Source: an uncultured Bacteroidales bacterium
GTDB taxonomy: Bacteria > Bacteroidota > Bacteroidia > Bacteroidales > Muribaculaceae
Assembly (NCBI GenBank): GCA_902787185.1
Contig: CADAFP010000007.1
Span: forward strand, 1-64,000
Reading direction: 5' to 3'
DNA length: 64,000 bases
The stretch's first letter is position 1. Each line of letters opens with the position of its first letter. The position numbers and the translations under genes were made by a program. This document shows, piece after piece, positions 51,174 to 59,707 of this stretch. The notes beneath the pieces are model-generated. The model was given only the letters and a program-made list of their open reading frames with translations, ran no database searches and had not been told where the DNA came from.

Positions 51174-52478
51174 ATGAAAAAGAATGTTGTTATCATCCTG
51201 CTGATGGCCTTGGCCTCATTGGCTATTCAGGCACAAATCGTGTGCCACATCGAAGGCCAACTCATGTCCAACGAACATGGTAACGAAATCTTGATATGTG
51301 AAGAAGGGACCGACCCGCGCATTCAAGACGACCCTTCGATGTACGTCAAGGCCGACAAGGATGGTAAGTTCAGCAAGACCATCGTGTGTGACCACATCGC
51401 CAGATATGGAGTGTATCTGTCCGAGGAGTACGGGAACGGGTATTACGCACCATTCTTTGTCGAGAATGCCACGGTAAGGGTGAAAATGTACCCTGGCCAG
51501 GAACATCAGCTCGAGAGTGATGGCGAGGAGACGATCAAGATGCAGACGTACTATGATCTGCGAAAGCATTACTGGGATTCCATCAGCGCCATTTACCAAC
51601 TCTTTAGGGAACATGAGCAGGAGTACTACACCGCCGACTTTCTCAATACCCGGCAGCAGATTGATGATGCGTGGAAAGCTGCCCAAGACCCCAAAATCGG
51701 GCGACACACCAACAGTGATTCGCTCATTAATGCCCTTCGTCAACTCTGGGCAAGGCCTGACAGGTTTACTCCCCAGGGTCAGGTACTGCACGACAAGCAG
51801 ATGGCATTAAGGCAGGTGGCGCACGATTTTGAATACCAGTATATGGTAGAGCATCCCATGTTGGAATCGCTGTACCTGGTTTTGGACGCTTACGCAATGC
51901 TCGATGAGCAGATGTCAGCAGGTATGATTGACTATGACCGCAAACCTTATGAGCAGTTAGTCTCCCTCTACCACGACAAGCTGGTCAATTTCTACCCCGG
52001 GCATCCTATCCACGACCAAATTGCCATTGCCGCCAAGGCTTTTAACTCCATTCAGCCTGGCAAACGCTACATTGACTATAACGTGCGCAACAACGATGGC
52101 GAGCTTGTGCCCATCTCCTCACTCATCAAGGGGCATGTCGCCCTCATCGACCTGTGGGCCTCGTGGTGCGGTCCCTGCCGCCGTCACAGCGTCGCGATGA
52201 TTCCCGTCTATGAGAAATACAAGGACCTGGGCTTCACCGTAGTCGCTATTGCCCGGGAAAAGGACCGTAAGGATATGTAGCGGGCGGTGCGTCATGACGG
52301 CTACCCCTGGGAGAGCCTGTTGGAGCTGAAAGACGAGAACCAGGTGTGGTTCAAAAATGGCGCCGGTGACGGCGGTGGTAAGATGATACTGGTGGACCGC
52401 GACGGCACTGTCCTCTCCATCTCTGATAATGCCAAGGAGTTGGAATCCCTCATTAGGAAAGCCCTGAATATCGATTGA
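51174..52478 (+). pseudogene. TlpA/AlhC-like thiol-disulfide protein with in-frame amber stop
   Basis: The frame encodes 368 residues to a TAG at 52278-52280 and then continues in the same frame for 66 more codons to a TGA at 52476-52478. The protein has a signal peptide (1-20), an N-terminal DUF4369-like beta domain (about 22-110), a helical middle region and a thioredoxin fold starting near 300 with active site C332-G-P-C335 (WASWCGPCRRH). The amber codon falls in the middle of that fold (VVAIAREKDRKDM, stop, RAVRHDGYPWESLLELK), so the truncated protein would lack the second half. The upstream part is intact and in frame. TAG ends other genes normally here, so this is most simply a nonsense mutation. 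Confidence 0.75.
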
Positions 52479-52555
52479 CTCACACCAGGAGTAGCAAAGA
52501 GTATTAAAAACAATAAGTTGGAAAAAAGATATTAAAAACAAAAAATCAAACGATT

Positions 52556-53947
52556 ATGAAAACAAGAATGATAACAAAAGGATTGTTAGCTGTCATCATG
52601 GTGGCCATGACGGCCGTGGGCAGCTATGCGCAGGACAGTTACCGTGAAGCCGTGAAGGAATTATTGTCGGTTAACAGTGATCACATAAAATCCATGCTTT
52701 CACGCATCAATCAAGCCTATTTCAAGCAGAGTGATAATGTGAACACTGACGAGCTCACCGAACGCTACTTTAACGAACAAATTCTTGATGAGTGGGCCCA
52801 GATGATGGAACCCTCGATGAAGGCTCGCAACCTGACCGAAAAAGAGTTGAGAGAAGTGACCTCGCTGCTCTCCACCCCCCAGGGCAAGTTGTACAAAGCC
52901 CACAAGACGGAATGGCTCATGAAGATGCCTGGTACACTTTTCAAGGCCTTGGGGGAAACGATGGGTAAAGATTTTAATCCTAATTCGTTGGCCGATGGTC
53001 TGGTCAAGGTGAACCCGGACATTGAAGAAGCCTATAAAGCAAAATTCCAGCAGATACTGGGGCAGGTGTTCACCAATGATGACTTGAACAGTACCTTGAA
53101 TACGCTGGTCAATGACACGACCGCAAGGGGAATTCTTATAGCGAAATGGTGTTCCAACAATTTGGAAACAGTTCTCATGAACACCGCATATGACCACTTG
53201 ACCATGGAGGACCTGGATTATGGCATCTGGTTGCGCTCACATGACGCTTACCTCAAGATGCAGAGTGAGCTGAACAGGATAAAATCCCAAGAAGATAATC
53301 TTGAGGAGATGATCACTGAATACACCAATTGGATGGAGGCCCAAGGAGCCCAGCCCACCAGTGAGGACGAACGTCTAATGAATATGGTGAAGGTAATGGG
53401 CGAGTTTATGGGATTTGGTCCGAATTTTCCCTTCGACGATGATTATGATAGGGATGGTTTCTTCGATGAAATCGTTGAAAGAGATCAACTGACTTCAACG
53501 ATTGTCATCAAATCGTCTCAAGACCTCATTGACATGTATGACATCGAAATCACCTACAAGGGCGAGGACGGAGTCAACGTTACCGACACCATCACCACAA
53601 CCCGCTGGGAGAAAGAAGTCGTCAACAAGAACTTCCCTACCCAGATTGGTATAGTCAACAGCCGGTTATTCCTCAAGCCAGGCGTTATGGCCGGCAAGAA
53701 GGTCTGTGACCTCGTGTGTGACTACACTATCTATGCCCAAGAATTCGGTTATAATTTCAAAATCGTCGAGGAACGGAATGTGCCCGCCGACAAAGTCCAG
53801 AGCATCTTTGACGACTACGACTTCATTTCCTATCAAGAAAGTAAAATGAAGTCATGGGGTGTCGAAAATGAGTCATTCCGCGGCACGTTTACCGTTGAGA
53901 AACAAGAAGATTTTGACCACCCCTTCCATTTCATTCATAACAAATAA
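52556..53947 (+). CDS. exported fusion protein: DUF2059-like plus SxD-Y-TxW domain
   Basis: The 463-residue protein has a signal peptide (1-25, GSYA-Q). Its N-terminal half (about 28-200) is helical with two DUF2059-like stretches (LTEKELREVTSLLSTPQGKLYKAH near 95-118). The C-terminal part (about 318-450) carries the domain shared with the lipoproteins at 49896 and 50549: SSQDLIDMYDIEITY from residue 320 and TTTRW after a linker. The fusion suggests that the three proteins act in one pathway. Neither half has an established enzymatic role. Confidence 0.65.
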   Translation: MKTRMITKGLLAVIMVAMTAVGSYAQDSYREAVKELLSVNSDHIKSMLSRINQAYFKQSDNVNTDELTERYFNEQILDEWAQMMEPSMKARNLTEKELREVTSLLSTPQGKLYKAHKTEWLMKMPGTLFKALGETMGKDFNPNSLADGLVKVNPDIEEAYKAKFQQILGQVFTNDDLNSTLNTLVNDTTARGILIAKWCSNNLETVLMNTAYDHLTMEDLDYGIWLRSHDAYLKMQSELNRIKSQEDNLEEMITEYTNWMEAQGAQPTSEDERLMNMVKVMGEFMGFGPNFPFDDDYDRDGFFDEIVERDQLTSTIVIKSSQDLIDMYDIEITYKGEDGVNVTDTITTTRWEKEVVNKNFPTQIGIVNSRLFLKPGVMAGKKVCDLVCDYTIYAQEFGYNFKIVEERNVPADKVQSIFDDYDFISYQESKMKSWGVENESFRGTFTVEKQEDFDHPFHFIHNK

Positions 53948-53983
53948 GAGACAATACTGAATACCTAACCATATCCTATCATT

Positions 53984-55639
53984 ATGAAAACTATGAATTC
54001 TATCATTATGAAACTGTCGGCGCTGGCGCTGACCCTGATGTTGGCTTTTAACAACGCCCAGGCGCAGATGCCCACCGACTCCATCGTCGCCGATTTCAAC
54101 GAGTTCGTCAGGCTGCTCGAGGAAACGCATCCCGACCCCTACACCAACTATGGCGGCAGGCCCTTCTTCCGCAGGGCCGCGATGGAAACGCGCTTTAGCC
54201 TTATCCTGGACTCGGTGACCAGCACCGATGAGCTGAGCCGCCGCATCCGCCAATTCCTCATTCCGCTGCATGATGGCCACACCGGCATCGAGGGATCATT
54301 TGGCTTTGACTCTGATGAACACGACAACATCTGTGCTCCAGTCAGTTTCTCGCCCATCAGCGACGGGGTGATCATTGTATCTATCTCGTCGGAATACAAA
54401 GACCTCTTGGGCAGCCGGTTAATCGCCATTGAGGGCATTCCTTTTAAGAAAGTCTGTGAGGATTTGGCCCAAAACTTCACCGCCGAGAACGAGATTGGCC
54501 GCATCACTCATTTCTGTTTCGTCAGTTCTCTCGGTTTTGGCGCTTTGAAAAAAGTCCTTCCCGATATGCGCCAAGATTCCATCACTTACCAGATTCTGAC
54601 TCCTGACGGCAAACCGATGGACTTGACTTTGCCTATTATCCAGGCATTTGGTGGTGGTGATAAGCATCTCGCATCGGTCGAGGAGGCACAACCATTACCC
54701 CCCCAAAAGAATTTGTCCTACATGTTTGTTGACGACAAGAAGAACACGATGTACTTCCGGTCCTCACAGATTATGGCTCGTGACGCCTTGGAATATATTC
54801 GCAGTAACGGTATGGGCCTTGATCAATACCTCAGTAGAGTGTACTATTCCTTCAATGACGATGAAATGCCCCAGGATGTTGATGAGGCATTGGCACGGAT
54901 TCCGTCATTCAGCGATGAGTTTGACAAGATGCTCCAGCAGATGAAGAAGAACAAGAGCAAGAACCTGATTATCGACCTGCGTGGCAACGGTGGAGGCTAT
55001 ACGCCCATCGTCATTCCCACCCTGTACCAGATGTGGGGCGACAAATTCATCATGGATCACACCAACTTTGGCATCAAGTTCTACCAATTGTTATCACCAC
55101 TGTACATGAAAAAAATGAATGTCAGCATGGAACAGGCCGATGCGATGTTAAGCAGCCAGGCCATGTTGATGGGAGATTATATGCTCAATGGTGACGCCAC
55201 TGCTCCCGAGGAAATCACCGACGAGTACCGCAATATGTTTATCGGGCAGATGATGAGCAGCGTCAAGGACAAACTCATGGCACAGCAAGGTAAACCCGTT
55301 TACACACCCGAGCAAGTGTATGTATTGGTCAATTACAACACCTACAGCGCCGCATTCCACTATATGTTCTACCTGTGGAAAATGGGTGCTACGGTAGTGG
55401 GCCTGCCCAGCAAGCAGGCACCTAACACCTATATGGAGATGACACCGTTTGAACTGCCGCGCACAGGACTTAAAGGCTCTATCTCCAACTCCCTGCAGAT
55501 ATTCCTGCCGGTGGATGACCCGCGCGCCAACCAGTTCACGCCCGACCTGATGCCCACCTACGAGGACTATAAGCGTTACAACTTCAATCGAGCGACCGAG
55601 CTCTTGTACCTGCTGGATTATATCAAGGGCAAGAAGTAA
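53984..55639 (+). CDS. S41-family C-terminal-processing-like peptidase
   Basis: The 551-residue protein has a signal peptide (about 1-28, AQAQ). The N-terminal region resembles the S41 lead-in (DFNEFVRLLEETHPDPYTNY, LHDGHTGI). The catalytic half shows NLIIDLRGNGGGYTPI and VLVNYNTYSAAFHYMFYLW, where the Ser after TY takes the place of the nucleophile in the family SAAE motif (here SAAF). A PDZ domain is not evident. It closes the run that started at 46372, 36 bases after the fusion protein. A likely role is processing or degrading exported proteins; target unknown. Confidence 0.8.
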   Translation: MKTMNSIIMKLSALALTLMLAFNNAQAQMPTDSIVADFNEFVRLLEETHPDPYTNYGGRPFFRRAAMETRFSLILDSVTSTDELSRRIRQFLIPLHDGHTGIEGSFGFDSDEHDNICAPVSFSPISDGVIIVSISSEYKDLLGSRLIAIEGIPFKKVCEDLAQNFTAENEIGRITHFCFVSSLGFGALKKVLPDMRQDSITYQILTPDGKPMDLTLPIIQAFGGGDKHLASVEEAQPLPPQKNLSYMFVDDKKNTMYFRSSQIMARDALEYIRSNGMGLDQYLSRVYYSFNDDEMPQDVDEALARIPSFSDEFDKMLQQMKKNKSKNLIIDLRGNGGGYTPIVIPTLYQMWGDKFIMDHTNFGIKFYQLLSPLYMKKMNVSMEQADAMLSSQAMLMGDYMLNGDATAPEEITDEYRNMFIGQMMSSVKDKLMAQQGKPVYTPEQVYVLVNYNTYSAAFHYMFYLWKMGATVVGLPSKQAPNTYMEMTPFELPRTGLKGSISNSLQIFLPVDDPRANQFTPDLMPTYEDYKRYNFNRATELLYLLDYIKGKK

Positions 55640-55660
55640 TCATCTTCTTGTAAACCTAAG

Positions 55661-55706
55661 CTTTGCGGCGGTGAAAGTTGTGCGCAACAACCCCATCGCC
55701 GCAAAG
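55661..55706 (+). terminator. hairpin closing the exported-protein operon
   Basis: A perfect 10-bp stem (CTTTGCGGCG 55661-55670 with CGCCGCAAAG 55697-55706), extended by about three more pairs, encloses a second small hairpin GTTG/CAAC. No T run follows, so it may terminate weakly or protect the 3' end of the message. Confidence 0.55.
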
Positions 55707-55770
55707 TGTAAAAATAATTGACATTATAGTGTAAAAAAAATAGACAATCGGCGTTTTTCCTGAAAAAACA

Positions 55771-55803
55771 TTTGACGAGAGCGCGTGCGGCTGACTAAAT
55801 TTG
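55771..55803 (+). promoter_or_regulatory. full -33/-7 promoter of the 29-residue gene
   Basis: TTTG at 55771-55774 and TAAATTTG at 55796-55803 are 21 bases apart, giving a leader of about 74 bases before the ATG at 55882. Confidence 0.75.
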
Positions 55804-55881
55804 CATCAGAAAACGGAAACAGTTATCCGATTTCGCCCAGAGAAAAGAACCCAGAGTAAAAACTAATAAAACGACAAGATT

Positions 55882-55971
55882 ATGGAACAGATGGTTTGTA
55901 TCGTGACAATCACTTTGATTATTGTTGCAGTTGTCAGTATCATTACCTCGGCCATCATGTCCTGCTTCTGA
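55882..55971 (+). CDS. 29-residue transmembrane peptide
   Basis: A tiny gene reads MEQMVCIVTITLIIVAVVSI followed by ITSAIMSCF and stop. Nearly all of it is one hydrophobic helix with two Cys, near each end (positions 6 and 28). It has a consensus promoter at 55771, a leader, and a hairpin overlapping the stop (CCTGCTT 55961-55967 with AAGCAGG 55973-55979). It lies just after the exported-protein operon. Size and hydrophobicity resemble small membrane peptides such as toxin-type or accessory transporter peptides, but no specific match can be claimed. No antisense RNA gene is evident. Confidence 0.5.
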   Translation: MEQMVCIVTITLIIVAVVSIITSAIMSCF

Positions 55972-56106
55972 AAAGCAGGCGAGGCAGCAAGTGAGGATGG
56001 ATGCATTACGGATGATTTCTCACTGTTTAAGCGAATACCAATTATTATCTAAACACCCTTGACCGCCCATCAGCTGGGTGACTGTCAAACCAATAAAGAA
56101 AAACTT

Positions 56107-56150
56107 AGCAGGGGCATTGGCTCAACTCGAGAGTTGCCAATGTCCCTGCT
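56107..56150 (-). terminator. intrinsic terminator of the aminotransferase gene
   Basis: A 15-base inverted repeat with one mismatch (56107-56121 with 56136-56150) is followed on the minus strand by TTTTT, 26 bases past the aminotransferase stop. Confidence 0.8.
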
Positions 56151-56175
56151 GTTATTCAGTTATCGTCAAGTCGCG

Positions 56176-57369
56176 TCAGGCGAGCTTGGAGAGCGCGGCG
56201 GCGATGCGCTTGGCGGCCTCGCGCAGGTTCTCGTCGCTGGTGGCGTAGCTCAGGCGGATGTAACCCGGGCAGCAGAAGGCGCTACCGGCCACGGTGGCCA
56301 CGTGAGCCTCGTTCAACAGATACAGGGCGAGGTCGTTGTCATCGTTGATGACGGTGTCACCGCAACGCTTGCCATAGTAAGAGTCCACCTTGGGGAAGGC
56401 ATAGAAGGCACCGTCGGGCATGTTGAGCTCGAGGCCGGGGATTTCCTGCAGGAGGCCCACGATGAGGTTGCGGCGGCGCTCAAAGGCGACGCGCATCTCC
56501 TCGACGCAGTCCTGCGAGCCGTTATAGGCAGCCTCGGCAGCCTTCTGGGCAATCGAGGACACGCCGCTGGTGTACTGGCCCTGCATCTTGGTGACGGCCT
56601 TGGCGACCCACAGCGGGGCGGCGATGTAACCGATGCGGTAACCGGTCATGGCATAGGCCTTGGAAACACCGTTGATGATGACCACCTGCTCCTTGATGGC
56701 GTCAAACTGGGCGAGCGACTCGTGGCAGCCCACGTAGTTGATGTGCTCATAAATCTCGTCGGCGATGACCATCACCTCGGGGTGACGGGCAAGCATGTCG
56801 GCGATAGCCTTCAGCTCCTCGCGGTTGTAGATGGCACCGCTGGGGTTGCTGGGCGAGCAGATGATGATGAGGCGGGTCTTATCGGTGATGGCAGCCTCAA
56901 GTTCATTGGCAGTCACTTTGAAGTTCTTCTCCATGCTCGAGGGCAAAAGCACGCTCTTGCCGCCGGCGAGGTTGACCATCTGCACATAGCTTACCCATGC
57001 AGGGGTGGGGATGATGACCTCGTCGCCGGGGTTTACGAGTGCCATGATGGCGTTGCACAACTCGTGCTTGGCACCGTTACCGATGACAATCTGGTCGGGG
57101 GTGTACTCCAGGCCGTTCTCGCGGCGCAGCTTCTCGCAAACGGCTTGGCGCAGCGACAGGTAGCCGGGCACAGGTGAGTAGAACGAGAAGTTGTCGTCCA
57201 CAGCCTGCTTGGCGGCAGCCTTGATGTGGTCGGGGGTGAAGAAGTCGGGTTCTCCTACCGAAAGGTTAATCACGTCCACGCCCTGAGCGCGCAACTCGCT
57301 GCTCTTCTGTGACATGGCCAGGGTGGCACTCGGTGCCAGTGCGTTGATACGATCCGAAAGACGGTTCAT
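56176..57369 (-). CDS. aspartate aminotransferase-type class I/II aminotransferase
   Basis: The 397-residue PLP enzyme follows the Ib aspartate aminotransferase pattern: VINLSVGEPDFFTP (substrate loop), IVIGNGAKHELCNA, ICSPSNPSGAIY, the PLP lysine in GVSKAYAMTGYRIGY, and the C-terminal FCCPGYIRLSYAT with the carboxylate Arg. It transfers the amino group between aspartate and 2-oxoglutarate or, in related enzymes, uses prephenate or other acids. Single gene with its own promoter and terminator. Confidence 0.92.
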   Translation of the reverse strand: MNRLSDRINALAPSATLAMSQKSSELRAQGVDVINLSVGEPDFFTPDHIKAAAKQAVDDNFSFYSPVPGYLSLRQAVCEKLRRENGLEYTPDQIVIGNGAKHELCNAIMALVNPGDEVIIPTPAWVSYVQMVNLAGGKSVLLPSSMEKNFKVTANELEAAITDKTRLIIICSPSNPSGAIYNREELKAIADMLARHPEVMVIADEIYEHINYVGCHESLAQFDAIKEQVVIINGVSKAYAMTGYRIGYIAAPLWVAKAVTKMQGQYTSGVSSIAQKAAEAAYNGSQDCVEEMRVAFERRRNLIVGLLQEIPGLELNMPDGAFYAFPKVDSYYGKRCGDTVINDDNDLALYLLNEAHVATVAGSAFCCPGYIRLSYATSDENLREAAKRIAAALSKLA

Positions 57370-57379
57370 TGTGTTATCA

Positions 57380-57413
57380 GTTTTAAGTTGTAAGTTTTTA
57401 GTTCTAAGTTAAT
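57380..57413. repeat. short-unit tract in the aminotransferase leader
   Basis: On the minus strand the leader reads as repeats of AACTTA/AACTAAAAACTTACAACTTAAAACT, similar in style to the tracts in front of serS and dtd. Confidence 0.5.
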
Positions 57414-57429
57414 TAGTGTTTTCTACCTG

Positions 57430-57461
57430 CAAAGGTAAGACTTTTTGCCCGAATGGGCAAA
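57430..57461 (-). promoter_or_regulatory. full -33/-7 promoter
   Basis: On the minus strand TTTG (57461-57458) and TACCTTTG (57437-57430) are 20 bases apart, upstream of the aminotransferase. Confidence 0.7.
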
Positions 57462-57467
57462 TTATCG

Positions 57468-58436
57468 TCAATTTTCGTCGCCGTTCTTCTCCACAACTCG
57501 GCCGCCAACGACCTTGAAGCGTCGGTCAAACTCCTCGCGCGTCCTTTTCCAGCGGTTGTGGCTCCACAGCCAGTACTGCGGCGCACGGTTGATGGTCTGC
57601 TCCATGCGCTGGAAGTAGATGTCGGTCAACTCAAACTCGCCCATCGTGGACGGGTCGCGGGTGATGACCTGGAACTCGCACTCGTAGTGTCCGCGTCCCA
57701 TGCGCTTGACATCCACATAGACGACGGCCTGGTTCTGGGAGTGGACGATGCGCTCGATGCCGGTAAACACGGGGGTGTCGGGGTGGTTCAGGAAGGTGAG
57801 CCAGTGGTGGATGTTTTCCCATTTGGGCACTTGGTCGTTGATGTAGCCAAGTATGGTGGGACGGCCTTCGCGTTTGTTACCGAGTATCCAGCGCAATGTC
57901 TCCTTCTTGGACACATTGTCTGACCCCATGCGGCTGCGAGCCTTCAGCACGACGCGGTTGATGACTTGGTTCTCGAGCGGGTGGTAAATCTGTCCCATGA
58001 CCGTATTGTTGGTAATCAGGGGACGCACCCACAGCACGAGCGAGGACACCCATTCCCAGTTGCCGTAATGCCCCAGCAACAGGGCGACAGATTGCCCGCT
58101 GTTGAGGATCTCGGCCACCTGCTCGCTGCCCTTGAAGGTCATGCGCCGCATGATGTTCTTGTCGGTGATGGAAGTGTACTTCACAGTCTCGACCAGGATG
58201 TCGCAGAAGTGGCGGTAGAACTGCCGCTGCAGCGTCTTGAGTTCCTTGTCGCTCTTGTCGGGATAGGCGCTCTTGAGGTTTTTCCACACCACGCGGTGGC
58301 GGTAATGCAGCACGTAGGTCAGCAGCAGGCAGAGGATGTCGCTGAACAGATAATGCACCCACAAGGGCAGCAGCGACAATGCGTACCACATGCCGTAGAT
58401 GGCCCAAAAGGCTATGTTTTGAAAAAAGGATTTCAT
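57468..58436 (-). CDS. lipid A biosynthesis-type acyltransferase (LpxL/HtrB family)
   Basis: The 322-residue inner membrane enzyme has an N-terminal membrane helix (about 5-40) and the catalytic motif LLGHYGNWEW (His and Glu of the HX4E pair), followed by IYHPLENQVINRVV and a later basic substrate region. It adds a secondary acyl chain to lipid A or a related lipid. I chose the ATG at 58436 since the longer frame adds a charged stretch before the membrane helix. It ends beside the aminotransferase promoter, whose -33 box lies just 3' of its stop. Confidence 0.88.
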   Translation of the reverse strand: MKSFFQNIAFWAIYGMWYALSLLPLWVHYLFSDILCLLLTYVLHYRHRVVWKNLKSAYPDKSDKELKTLQRQFYRHFCDILVETVKYTSITDKNIMRRMTFKGSEQVAEILNSGQSVALLLGHYGNWEWVSSLVLWVRPLITNNTVMGQIYHPLENQVINRVVLKARSRMGSDNVSKKETLRWILGNKREGRPTILGYINDQVPKWENIHHWLTFLNHPDTPVFTGIERIVHSQNQAVVYVDVKRMGRGHYECEFQVITRDPSTMGEFELTDIYFQRMEQTINRAPQYWLWSHNRWKRTREEFDRRFKVVGGRVVEKNGDEN

Positions 58437-58551
58437 TAGCGGCTGCGAATTTACTATTTTTTCGTGTGATGGCGAAAATTTTCCCGTTTTAGTGTAATTT
58501 TTCGGCACCGTCTTGCGTCTAATGGTCAAAATCACTAAAAAAGGAACAATT

Positions 58552-58749
58552 ATGGATTACTCGAAATTTGGTAAGAACTCATCATCGGTATTGGCACCAA
58601 TCAGCGGCATCGTGCTCCTGCTTGCTCGAAGTGCAGTGAATCTCCTGTCCTGTTTCTCGATGCTCTACCAGCAGCACCGCATCCAGGAGCAAAACGATAA
58701 AAAAGCGAGAGTTCAGCCCAGGCATTTGAGTAAAAATCATTATCTTTGA
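58552..58749 (+). CDS. possible small membrane protein, 65 residues
   Basis: The ORF starts MDYSKFGKNSSSVLAPISG, has one hydrophobic helix (GIVLLLARSAVNLLSCFSML) and a charged tail. An AGGA-like sequence precedes the ATG. Its last codons overlap the promoter box of the downstream ABC gene at 58741-58748, which argues for caution. No family recognised. Confidence 0.4.
   Translation: MDYSKFGKNSSSVLAPISGIVLLLARSAVNLLSCFSMLYQQHRIQEQNDKKARVQPRHLSKNHYL
58741..58748 (+). promoter_or_regulatory. TAnnTTTG promoter box of the ABC exporter
   Basis: TATCTTTG lies 41 bases before the ATPase start at 58790. It overlaps the 3' end of the possible small ORF. Confidence 0.6.
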
Positions 58750-58789
58750 GCCTCTCAACAGATTACAATATTCAATAATTCAATACAAT

Positions 58790-59707
58790 ATGGCTTATTT
58801 AGAGATTAATAACGTGGTGAAACGCTATGACGAGCACGTTGCCCTGAATGGCGTTTCCATGCATGTGGAGCAAGGGACCATCTATGGTCTGCTCGGTCCC
58901 AACGGAGCGGGCAAGAGCACGCTCATCCGCATCATTAACCGCATCCTGGCCGCCGACAAGGGTACTGTTACCCTCAACGGCAAGCAGATGACCGATGATG
59001 ACATCACCCACATCGGCTACCTGCCCGAGGAGCGCGGCCTGTACAAGAAAATGAAGGTGGGCGACCACATCGTGTATCTGGGACGCCTCAAGGGTATGAC
59101 CAAGGCCGACGCCATCGCCTCGATGCACTGGTGGCTTGACCGCTTTGACCTCAAGAAGTGGGAAAACAAGAAGGTGGAGAACTTGTCCAAGGGTATGCAG
59201 CAGAAGGTGCAGTTCATCGGCACCGTCATTCACCGTCCGCCGCTGCTCATCTTTGACGAACCGTTCTCGGGCTTTGACCCCGTGAACGCCGAGCAGCTGA
59301 AGGTAGAAATCCTGGCCCTGCGCGATCAGGGCAGCACCATCCTGTTCTCGACGCACAACATGGCGTCGGTCGAGGAAGTGTGCCAGCAGATTACCCTGCT
59401 CAACCATGCCCAGGTGGTGCTCTCTGGCAGCGTTGACGAGGTGAAGCAGCAGCACAAGAAGAACATCATCGCGGTGCAGACGCCCGACAAGATTGAGCCC
59501 AATCCCGAGTTGTTCTCCATTCTGCCTCCCGACCCCATGAAGAAGCAAGACACGCTCATCAAACTTGACCCTGGTGTGCAGGTGCGCGATGCCATCAACT
59601 GGCTCAACGAGCACTACCGCCTGACGGGCTTCACCGAGGTGCTGCCCAGCATGAATGAGATTTTCATCGAAACCGTCAAATTCAAAAACACTGAAAACAA
59701 TGGATAA
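58790..59707 (+). CDS. ABC transporter ATP-binding protein (NatA-like)
   Basis: The 305-residue ATPase has Walker A GLLGPNGAGKSTLIR (near 34-48), the LPEERGLYKKMKVGD Q-loop region, signature VENLSKGMQQKVQ, Walker B LLIFDEPFSGFDP and switch His in STHNMA. The C-terminal domain of DrrA/NatA type follows. It exports an unknown substrate with the permease downstream, whose start overlaps its stop by eight bases. Confidence 0.92.
   Translation: MAYLEINNVVKRYDEHVALNGVSMHVEQGTIYGLLGPNGAGKSTLIRIINRILAADKGTVTLNGKQMTDDDITHIGYLPEERGLYKKMKVGDHIVYLGRLKGMTKADAIASMHWWLDRFDLKKWENKKVENLSKGMQQKVQFIGTVIHRPPLLIFDEPFSGFDPVNAEQLKVEILALRDQGSTILFSTHNMASVEEVCQQITLLNHAQVVLSGSVDEVKQQHKKNIIAVQTPDKIEPNPELFSILPPDPMKKQDTLIKLDPGVQVRDAINWLNEHYRLTGFTEVLPSMNEIFIETVKFKNTENNG

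Noticed and set aside
52278..52280. Amber codon read as pyrrolysine or glutamine
   Set aside because: TAG ends other genes here and no suppressor tRNA or pyl gene is seen in the window; kept only as a possibility to test.
56059..57177. Plus-strand 372-codon frame opposite the aminotransferase
   Set aside because: Low-complexity Gly/Val/His-rich translation typical of an antisense shadow; it also runs through the aminotransferase terminator.
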